From: UBA7330 sp965243485 | GTDB lineage: Bacteria > Bacteroidota > Bacteroidia > Cytophagales > Cyclobacteriaceae | Assembly (NCBI GenBank): GCA_965243485.1 | Contig: CBDEVP010000001.1 | Span: forward strand, 4,216,001-4,280,000 | Reading direction: 5' to 3' | Length of the DNA stretch: 64,000 nucleotides | Part shown: positions 34,003-40,342 of the stretch, piece by piece | Layout of the letters: every line of letters starts with the position of its first letter | Numbering within the stretch: position 1 is the stretch's first letter | Position numbers and translations under genes: made by a program | The notes under the pieces: generated by a model | What the model was told of the DNA's origin: nothing | The model's input: the letters and a program-made list of their open reading frames with translations, nothing else | Databases searched by the model: none

Positions 34003-34749
34003 TTATACTGAATATGATCGAATAGTTCGGTCTTCATTAATTAGAGATTTCCATCTTTTATCAAAGGTCAGATATTTTTGTCCAGGTTGCACATATAACG
34101 TATTGATCCAATCTGCACCATCGTTTTCATCTACTTTCATGCTTCTAACTCTTAGCATTTTGCTTAAATAATTGCTAGTCACGGCGATAAATAATTCAAC
34201 AATACTCCAATTCATTTCAGATTCAGAAATTTTCATTCCTTGACATTCTGGCGAGTCATTTAATATAGTTAAGCAAAAACTTCTTGCCAGCTTATTTATA
34301 TCAATTTCACTTTTATCCCTTGTTCTAAGATCATTGATATACCTGGTCATTGCAGCTTGAAATTTTTTATTCTGTTCATTTGCCTGTTGGCATTGTTGTT
34401 CTAATTCTTTGATATCCAATTCGTTCATCTCAAGAATTTCACTTTCTTTAAAGGAGGCAAACTTTTGAAGGGATGATATTAGTTTGTAGGTAAAACTGGG
34501 GTCCCACCCATATTTTTCAGAGTATTCATGTAACACATATCCAAAAGGAGAAACAGGTATTATTTCATGGTGATACTTGAACATAGCCCTCACCGCAGAT
34601 TGAACAACCAGTGGTTTAGTTGCTAGATTAGGAGTTTTGACGAATTCATACAGAGAATTATCAGTTGCGACATAAAATGAATTTGGATCAGGGGTGTATT
34701 CTCCTGTTGCCATTCGATACCAGACGTTTGTGTCGCATATTATTCTCAT
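34003..34749 (-). CDS. PIN-like domain protein
   Basis: A 248-aa protein with the N-terminal PIN strand and first acidic residue (RIICDTNVWYRMATG). The expected C-terminal acidic cluster follows an insertion of about 150 helical residues: DENDGADWINTLYVQPGQKY, then LTFDKRWKSL. PIN domains are Mg-dependent RNases found in VapC toxins and in other defence proteins. This one is about twice VapC size and has no antitoxin gene beside it. It lies downstream of the restriction endonuclease on the same strand, so it may belong to the defence island. Confidence 0.75.
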   Translation of the reverse strand: MRIICDTNVWYRMATGEYTPDPNSFYVATDNSLYEFVKTPNLATKPLVVQSAVRAMFKYHHEIIPVSPFGYVLHEYSEKYGWDPSFTYKLISSLQKFASFKESEILEMNELDIKELEQQCQQANEQNKKFQAAMTRYINDLRTRDKSEIDINKLARSFCLTILNDSPECQGMKISESEMNWSIVELFIAVTSNYLSKMLRVRSMKVDENDGADWINTLYVQPGQKYLTFDKRWKSLINEDRTIRSYSV

Positions 34750-35019
34750 AAAGCCTAAGTCAGATTAATCAGCTTTTCAAGATACAATTGAACTTACAAA
34801 CATTTCCTCTGAAATTCCCACACACAAACAAAAGCAAAGTTCCGGTTGCTCTTCGGGAAATGACGTGGGTAAAATAAATCCAAGCCTATTTTAGCCAAAG
34901 ATTTAATCCTTTTGTTCAGCTTCTATTTGATCTGCCCGACTACGTTCTTTTCTATGGCCGCACCGTACGGACGCTAGCCCGGTATTTTGGGGCCAGCCCT
35001 CCCTCTTAATTTTCGAAGG
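34750..35019. other. Gene-free spacer sharing a tail with the region after the PIN gene
   Basis: 270 bases between the PIN-like gene and the endonuclease, both on the minus strand. It contains AGCCAAA...AATCCTT, GCCCGAC and GCCCGGTATTTTGG in the same order as at about 33880-33950. The repetition of a 3' tail after two neighbouring genes resembles gene-plus-recombination-site cassettes. No gene seen. Confidence 0.5.
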
Positions 35020-36099
35020 TTACTTAAAAAGTTCAATAAGCCAACTTCTTATAGGAAAATCATTGATGCTAGAATACTCTTCAATTTGATCAATCCATGT
35101 CGATAATCTCCATTTAATATCTCCTTTAACCCTCATATCCCAATAATAAGAGAGTTCAGATGAGGATAAATTGGATAGAGCCGATATAAGATTATCTTTT
35201 TCATCTTCAAGGTGTCCGTAAATTCTAGGTAGGCGAAAATTTTTAGATTTATGACTAACTGTTCTTTTCCCACCTGCAGAATATATGTCCCTTAAGCTTC
35301 CTGTCACAACTCCATGTCTACTTGCTAACCATGTCAAAACCCTATCATAAGACGCTCTATTATGATATAGTTCTGGAAAAAGAAGTAATGACTCATTTCT
35401 TATTTGATTTTTTCGCTCAGTATCTAATGCAGAAAAAAGCTTAATAACAAGCTTTCCTTCATCTTCAATTGTTGGCTCTTCATTTTCTGGTAACCACCAT
35501 AAAGCGACATCTTCGCCTAATTCTTTTCTTTTATATGTTCGTAGTGCCTCCATACGGCTTCCAATATCGCTATTTTGAAAATCATAATAAGACACCTCCA
35601 TTTTCTTGAACACTGATGGATTTTCATCTTCATCCACGTCCATATTAATCTGGTAACGTGGAGAATGAGTTATATTGATACTATCAATACAATCCTCATA
35701 TCTAGCCCACTTGCATTCTAATGGGTTTGTAAATTTTCCAAAAAACACATAAATTCTATCATCGAGATTTGGAATTCTTGTTGATTCGAAAATGCTATTA
35801 CCAAAGCATTTCCAGTCTTTTTGACTGGTCTTAACTTCAACACCAAACCACTTATTTTCCAGTACTTTGGAATATAAATCTGGAAAGGCATGGGTGGATG
35901 CTTGTTCAAACTTATTCTCGAAGCTGGTACCACTAGATGTTTCATTTAAGCTATCACAAACTACTTTCTCAAATGCGGTTCCGGATAACTTTGTGAAGTC
36001 GTGCCCTTTGTTAGATTTGTCCTCTATATGTGCTTTTGATTTATCAAGAATTGATTGCAATTCTTTATCATAAGGTTCTGTTTCTTTAGATATTATCAT
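35020..36099 (-). CDS. Type II restriction endonuclease, PD-(D/E)xK fold
   Basis: A 359-aa protein that overlaps the cytosine methyltransferase gene by 14 bases. A PD-(D/E)xK nuclease site is visible: Pro-Asp74 in HAFPDLYSK and Glu88-Val-Lys90 in WFGVEVKTSQKDW, with an upstream helix GTAFEKVVCD carrying Glu44. This, plus the methyltransferase, controller and Vsr neighbours, makes it the cutting partner of a type II system. The recognition sequence cannot be read from the protein. The C-terminal half (WRLSTWIDQIEEYSSINDFP) shows no known domain. Confidence 0.82.
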   Translation of the reverse strand: MIISKETEPYDKELQSILDKSKAHIEDKSNKGHDFTKLSGTAFEKVVCDSLNETSSGTSFENKFEQASTHAFPDLYSKVLENKWFGVEVKTSQKDWKCFGNSIFESTRIPNLDDRIYVFFGKFTNPLECKWARYEDCIDSINITHSPRYQINMDVDEDENPSVFKKMEVSYYDFQNSDIGSRMEALRTYKRKELGEDVALWWLPENEEPTIEDEGKLVIKLFSALDTERKNQIRNESLLLFPELYHNRASYDRVLTWLASRHGVVTGSLRDIYSAGGKRTVSHKSKNFRLPRIYGHLEDEKDNLISALSNLSSSELSYYWDMRVKGDIKWRLSTWIDQIEEYSSINDFPIRSWLIELFK

Positions 36100-36922
36100 T
36101 GTAGCTATACTCCAAAGATTCTAACTCTGTTATTTTTAATTCAGGATCACGTTTCGACATAACCTCAAGAATCGAAGTGAAAAACTCGTATGCCACCTGG
36201 GGCACTATAGCATTTCCTAATGATTTAATTCTGTCCACTCTTTTGGAAAGCCCATCATCTGTTCCGCAAAGTTCGGATGCAACCTCAAGCCAGTCTCTTT
36301 CCCAAGATGCGGGGGCCAAAGCTTGAGAGCTGTTGTTAAATTTATCCCCCATTCTCTGCCGTCCGGATTTATCACGTTCATCCCCCTTACTCCTTTTGCG
36401 TTCTTGCTCGCGTCTATTTCTGTTGCCTTCGGAGTTGGCAATAATCCACGCCCGATCTCTCCTGTGCGGTGCGTTTTTGCTACAAGCCGGAATAATAAAC
36501 GTTTGGACTTCAAATCCTTCACTCTCCAAGTCAGAGAGGACTTTTTCGAGTACCATTCCTCCTTGCATAGAAATGAGTCCATAAACATTTTCAGCGATGA
36601 CCCATTCTGGTTTTGACTGTTGAATAACTCTAAACATTTCATCCCAGAGATAGCGGTCATCTTCCTTGCCTCTTTTTCTTCCTGCATGGCTGAATGGTTG
36701 GCATGGGAATCCTCCTGAAATAATGTCAAGTTTTCCTTCATAATTATCTGCGTTAAAATCTTTTATGTCTCTAAATCTTTTTGTTTCAGGGAAATTTTTT
36801 TCCAGTATTTTGTTACAAAATTCATCTATCTCAACTTGGAATAAGTTATCAATTCCACACCAGTCAGCAGCTAAATCAAAACCACCGATACCTGAAAATA
36901 AGCTACCATGTGTTATATTCAT
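36086..36922 (-). CDS. DNA (cytosine-5) methyltransferase
   Basis: A 278-aa C5-methyltransferase that methylates cytosine within the restriction site. Conserved motifs: I (LFSGIGGFDLA), IV with catalytic Cys74 (GGFPCQPFS), VI (AENVYGL, Glu111), VIII (APHRRDRAWIIA) and X (SLGNAIVPQVAYEF). The target-recognition part between VIII and X is short and very hydrophilic (NRNRREQERKRSKGDERDK). Over this stretch another frame on the same strand is open for 174 codons (see separate entry). The start overlaps the stop of the HTH controller (TAATG). Confidence 0.95.
   Translation of the reverse strand: MNITHGSLFSGIGGFDLAADWCGIDNLFQVEIDEFCNKILEKNFPETKRFRDIKDFNADNYEGKLDIISGGFPCQPFSHAGRKRGKEDDRYLWDEMFRVIQQSKPEWVIAENVYGLISMQGGMVLEKVLSDLESEGFEVQTFIIPACSKNAPHRRDRAWIIANSEGNRNRREQERKRSKGDERDKSGRQRMGDKFNNSSQALAPASWERDWLEVASELCGTDDGLSKRVDRIKSLGNAIVPQVAYEFFTSILEVMSKRDPELKITELESLEYSYNDNI
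36217..36741 (-). other. Long open frame overlapping the methyltransferase in another frame
   Basis: 174 codons on the same strand but shifted frame, inside the methyltransferase gene. The product is not random-looking: SLTWRVKDLKSKRLLFRLVA, GLLPTPKATEIDASKN and LHPNFAEQMMGFPKEWTEL. These resemble the WK-rich, LLPTP and MMGFPxxWT segments that I recall from phage and Bacteroidota C5-methyltransferase-like proteins. Dual coding is an inference. The main frame across it has low-complexity charged sequence, as dual-coding regions often do. Whether it is translated is unknown. Confidence 0.45.
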
Positions 36923-37257
36923 TATTTAAACTTTATCTCGCCTTGTGTTTCTTTTTTGGACCTGATGTATTTGATCTTTTCTTCGGCAACTTGAAGTATC
37001 TCAGAGGAATTTTCCTCTTCAAGTAGTTCGTAACTTACTTTGTCGCTCAAATAATCAATAAGAAGTTCTTTTTCATTTATTTGGAACAATTCTGATAGTC
37101 TTCGAATATGTTCACGGTTAGCTGATCTTTCATTTCTTTCAATCTTGCTTAATGTAGAAGGATCAATATCTAAGTGAGCAGCAACTTTTCTTATTGGTAA
37201 CCCCCTGTCTTCTCTAAGGTGTCTAATCACCTCACCAAAAGTTTCCTTTTTATGCAT
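36922..37257 (-). CDS. XRE-family controller protein of the restriction-modification system
   Basis: An HTH protein of 111 aa when started at ATG 37257 (an upstream start at 37287 adds ten residues). The N-terminal HTH_3 domain shows FGEVIRHLREDRGLPIRKVA, then DIDPSTLSKIERNER. The C-terminal ~50 residues are helical. It is located directly before the methyltransferase with a TAATG overlap. It probably controls timing of methyltransferase and endonuclease expression, although C-proteins are typically shorter (about 80 aa). Confidence 0.85.
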   Translation of the reverse strand: MHKKETFGEVIRHLREDRGLPIRKVAAHLDIDPSTLSKIERNERSANREHIRRLSELFQINEKELLIDYLSDKVSYELLEEENSSEILQVAEEKIKYIRSKKETQGEIKFK

Positions 37258-37322
37258 TGAAATATTTTTCAGGACATATTTTGTCAATAATAAAAGAAAT
37301 AATTTTCTAAAGCAAACTTTCT

Positions 37323-37736
37323 TTATCTAATGTCAGATATTAAATTTTGTAAAGACTCGTTAAGTAAAGGTCTTTTTAGAGAGCATGACCAAATTATTAT
37401 TACTTTAAGTCCAAGCTCCTTTAATCTCATTGTGTGTTCCTTATCTCTTATTATGTTTCCTTTAATTTTGTTCTTCCAGTATTGAATATTTGATTTAGGG
37501 AGCTTTGCATATTTGCAATTTTTATGGCCGTGCCAAAAGCACCCATGAACGAAAATAGCAACCTGATATTTTGGAAGTACAATATCAGGTTTACCCGGAT
37601 ACCTTCTATCATTTTTTCGATATCTAAAACCGTGTTTAAAAAGATGTTTTCTTACCAAGATTTCAGGCTTTGTCTCCTTACTTGATACTTTAGACATTAT
37701 CTCACTTCTTTTCTGTTTATGAAATATATCACTCAT
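37323..37736 (-). CDS. vsr: Very short patch repair endonuclease
   Basis: A 137-aa Vsr protein that nicks 5' of T in T:G mismatches produced by deamination of 5-methylcytosine, protecting the methylated sites. Typical signatures are HKQKRSEIMSKV, KPEILVRKHLFKHGFRYRKN, PGKPDIVLPKY and GCFWHGHKNC with the active-site Asp and His residues. Located first in the minus-strand operon, which fits a C5-methyltransferase system. Frame intact and full length for the family. Confidence 0.95.
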   Translation of the reverse strand: MSDIFHKQKRSEIMSKVSSKETKPEILVRKHLFKHGFRYRKNDRRYPGKPDIVLPKYQVAIFVHGCFWHGHKNCKYAKLPKSNIQYWKNKIKGNIIRDKEHTMRLKELGLKVIIIWSCSLKRPLLNESLQNLISDIR

Positions 37737-38115
37737 TTTAGGCCAAATTAATAAATCAATAAACCCTACTACTTTTTTAACAGTTTATGAAATAATTCTA
37801 ATCCACCTTTATGTGAAAAGTGTTAATTGTACTTCATGTAATTTTAAGATTTGGTATTTGAAATAAATAAACCGCACACATTTGCCACCTCCTCTCTGTT
37901 AACCCTGCAATCCAAAGCTGGCAAAAGAGTGCTATGATAGGTTAATAAAATGATGTGAATTGCTTCTGTAATTGGTCCTTTTCCCTCCCCTAAAAAACTT
38001 TATCCCCTACCCACTCGAACCGAAGCTATATTAACATAACACGAAACCATTATGTAACAATACTATGAATTTGCTGGTTACGGTTTACGACTATGTTACT
38101 GATTAGTATTTCATA
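37737..38115. other. Gene-free right margin of the restriction-modification island
   Basis: AT-rich 380 bases between divergent vsr and yefM. It holds ATTAACATAACACG and CATTATGTAACA words similar to the inverted repeat at 33137, and the second copy of CGACTATGTTACT at 38088-38100. No gene recognised. It should contain the promoter for vsr. Confidence 0.5.
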
Positions 38116-38147
38116 TTTGGAATAACGTGCGGAATAGCGTACGTTTG
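38116..38147 (+). promoter_or_regulatory. Bacteroidota-type promoter of yefM-yoeB
   Basis: TTTG at 38116-38119 and TACGTTTG at 38140-38147 match the -33 TTTG and -7 TAnnTTTG consensus exactly, with a 20-base spacer. The -7 box ends four bases before the yefM ATG, so the transcript would be leaderless or nearly so. Confidence 0.65.
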
Positions 38148-38151
38148 CAAT

Positions 38152-38394
38152 ATGAGGACGTTAACAATAACAGACGCTCGAAAGAACATTTACAAATTAG
38201 TAGAACAGGCCAACGAGACGCATGAACCCATTCAAATCACAGGAAAGAAGAATAATGCCGTTTTGGTTAGTGAGGTAGATTGGCGCAACATACAAGAAAC
38301 TTTGTATTTGACATCAATACCCGGAATGCGTGAATCGATTATTGATGGAATGAAAACTCCCATATCTGATACCTCTAAGAATTTGGATTGGTGA
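38152..38394 (+). CDS. yefM: YefM/Phd-family antitoxin
   Basis: An 80-aa antitoxin with the N-terminal DNA-binding part (TITDARKNIYKLVEQANETHEPIQITG), KKNNAVLVSEVDW and an acidic C-terminal toxin-wrapping tail. Neutralises YoeB and represses its own operon. The stop overlaps the toxin start. The -7 promoter element lies directly before its ATG. Confidence 0.92.
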   Translation: MRTLTITDARKNIYKLVEQANETHEPIQITGKKNNAVLVSEVDWRNIQETLYLTSIPGMRESIIDGMKTPISDTSKNLDW

Positions 38395-38657
38395 GTAAAT
38401 TCACGCTGGTTTATACAAAGCAGGCTCAAAAAGATGCAAAGAAGATATCATCGTCAGGTTTAAAGCCAAAAGTTCAAAACCTATTGGAAATTCTCGAGAC
38501 AAACCCCTTTCAGGAATATCCGCCATTTGAAAAATTACAAGGAGATTTACTGGGAGCATATTCACGTAGAATAAATATTCAACACCGATTGGTATATCAG
38601 GTATTAGATGAGGAGAAGATTGTCAAAGTAATTCGTATGTGGACACATTATGAATAA
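38391..38657 (+). CDS. yoeB: YoeB-family mRNA interferase toxin
   Basis: An 88-aa RelE-fold toxin that cleaves mRNA at the ribosome. YTKQAQKDAKKI, PPFEKLQGDLLGAYSRRINI with the catalytic Glu and Arg pair, and QHRLVYQV...WTHYE with the terminal His-Tyr are characteristic. Start taken as the GTG whose GTGA overlaps the yefM stop. A TTG three bases earlier is also in frame. Full length and apparently intact, unlike the HigB 6 kb upstream. Confidence 0.93.
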   Translation: MSKFTLVYTKQAQKDAKKISSSGLKPKVQNLLEILETNPFQEYPPFEKLQGDLLGAYSRRINIQHRLVYQVLDEEKIVKVIRMWTHYE

Positions 38658-38733
38658 TGATTCGGTTTAAACCATATACTATTTTTTTATCCGCCATTTA
38701 AGATCATGCTCATTGAGTGCTTGTTGATCTACA

Positions 38734-40239
38734 TCAATACTTCGCCGCTTCACCCTCCCTGGGGATTGATTGCTGAATAAACTCCCGGAGATCATTGGTA
38801 GAATTTACCAGATCTTCCTCCCTCACATACATCATGTGACCACTTTCATACGCTTTAAAATGTAGACGGTCTTTCATTTTACCACCTGGATCAAGCTTCC
38901 ACATCCCATTTTTTTGTCTAAAATAAGTTACCAGCATATCGTAATATCCTGCCTGAAATAATACTTCAAGATGGGGATTCTGTAGCATGGCATTGCGCAA
39001 TTTCTCTCCGGTTCCATCAGTAAACCGATCCCATGGCCAGGGGGATACAGCACCGGAAACATGGTATTGCAGGTCTGTTTTAAAACCTAAATCATCCCGG
39101 AGGTAAGCATTGATTGCCGGAGTAAAGGCATTGTCCCAGGCAGCTGACTCCGGAAGAGCGCTTCCGGTATAATTATCGCCGGCATCCATTTGATCGATCC
39201 CTTTATACCGGGCATCCGAAGAACCCAGGACATATCCTTCATCCCTGAGCAGCTCCTTTCTGAAAGCATTTCTCGCGACTGTCAGGTTGTGGTCCAGGAT
39301 AAATTCCTTTTTGAGACCTGTGTACCGGACCAATTTTTCTGCAACGGCTTGTTTCCGGTCTTCATCAATAGACCCACCTCTTTCCACTGCAGGCAAAAAT
39401 TCCTCAATGGTGTACTCCTCAACTTCCGAGAGCACTTCAGTAAGATCTTTTTGCTGTAGGTCTTCAGGTAGCTTATTGTGATACCAGGCTATCGCTGTGT
39501 AGTTAGGTAGCTGTAGTACTTCCGTACTGGCGATAGGTAGTTCCATTTTAGTCCCGGAAACAATCACCACTCCGTTGAGGTACATCCCATGTTTGTCCTG
39601 GAGTTCGCCGGATAAGCCCGCTACGCGTGTTGCCGAATAACTCTCCCCAATCAGATACTTTGGGGATTTCCAACGTCCCTGACGTGATATGAAATTGTCA
39701 ATCCAGTCTGCCAGGTATCCAATGTCCTGATACACCCCGAAAAAATCTTCACGCTTGCCATCGTTCAATATGCGTGAAAACCCCGTATTCACCGGATCCA
39801 CATAGACGATGTCTGCTACATCTATGATAGAATGTGGATTATCGACGATACCATATGGTTGTACGGGATATCCCTCATCACTTATTTTCAGCCGTTTCGG
39901 ACTTGTATAACCCAAATGCATCCATAATGATGCAGCTCCCGGCCCTCCATTGAATGAGAAGGCGATGGGTCGGTGCTCAACCTGATCGACATCAGTTCTT
40001 TTGTACCAGGTATAAAACACCGTTGCATCAGGTTCTCCATCTTCACCGTATACCGGCTGAGTACCTACCGTAACCTGATAGGGTATTCTTTTCCCGTTCA
40101 CCGTTACTTCATGGGTAGAGACAATAGCAGTGTCGGCGGGTAACTTACTCTTTTGGGCATACAAAGTAGTAGCGCAAAAAGTCAATAAAAGCAATGGGAA
40201 GATGATTTGATAGAGATATTTACTGGCTTTATTACACAT
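38734..40239 (-). CDS. Secreted S10-family serine carboxypeptidase
   Basis: A 501-aa exported peptidase: signal peptide MCNKASKYLYQIIFPLLLL to LYAQ, then an alpha/beta-hydrolase core. S10 landmarks: FSFNGGPGAASLWMHLGYTSP (oxyanion region), DPVNTGFSR, GESYSATRVAGL with the nucleophile Ser, an Asp near VLFQAGYYD and the His in AYESGHMMYVREEDL. Removes C-terminal residues from peptides in the periplasm or outside. Start ATG at 40239 gives a clean signal peptide. In-frame ATGs at 40272 and 40293 are less likely. Confidence 0.9.
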   Translation of the reverse strand: MCNKASKYLYQIIFPLLLLTFCATTLYAQKSKLPADTAIVSTHEVTVNGKRIPYQVTVGTQPVYGEDGEPDATVFYTWYKRTDVDQVEHRPIAFSFNGGPGAASLWMHLGYTSPKRLKISDEGYPVQPYGIVDNPHSIIDVADIVYVDPVNTGFSRILNDGKREDFFGVYQDIGYLADWIDNFISRQGRWKSPKYLIGESYSATRVAGLSGELQDKHGMYLNGVVIVSGTKMELPIASTEVLQLPNYTAIAWYHNKLPEDLQQKDLTEVLSEVEEYTIEEFLPAVERGGSIDEDRKQAVAEKLVRYTGLKKEFILDHNLTVARNAFRKELLRDEGYVLGSSDARYKGIDQMDAGDNYTGSALPESAAWDNAFTPAINAYLRDDLGFKTDLQYHVSGAVSPWPWDRFTDGTGEKLRNAMLQNPHLEVLFQAGYYDMLVTYFRQKNGMWKLDPGGKMKDRLHFKAYESGHMMYVREEDLVNSTNDLREFIQQSIPREGEAAKY

Positions 40240-40342
40240 AATAACGTATTTATGGTTTAATCTTTTTATCATTTTTTCGGGAAAGCCCTGCACATAAACA
40301 TCCAGGATGCCGACCAGTGACTAAACCGGGTCGCACTCCACA

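Noticed and set aside
33137..38100. A true integron array
   Set aside because: Only one site has both core-like ends, no integrase gene is present, and the genes are on the minus strand as operon-like overlaps rather than separate cassettes.
33421..38100. CGACTATGTTACT as definite attachment or target-site duplication
   Set aside because: A 13-bp match between AT-rich gaps 4.7 kb apart can occur by chance, so it is listed only as a possible edge.
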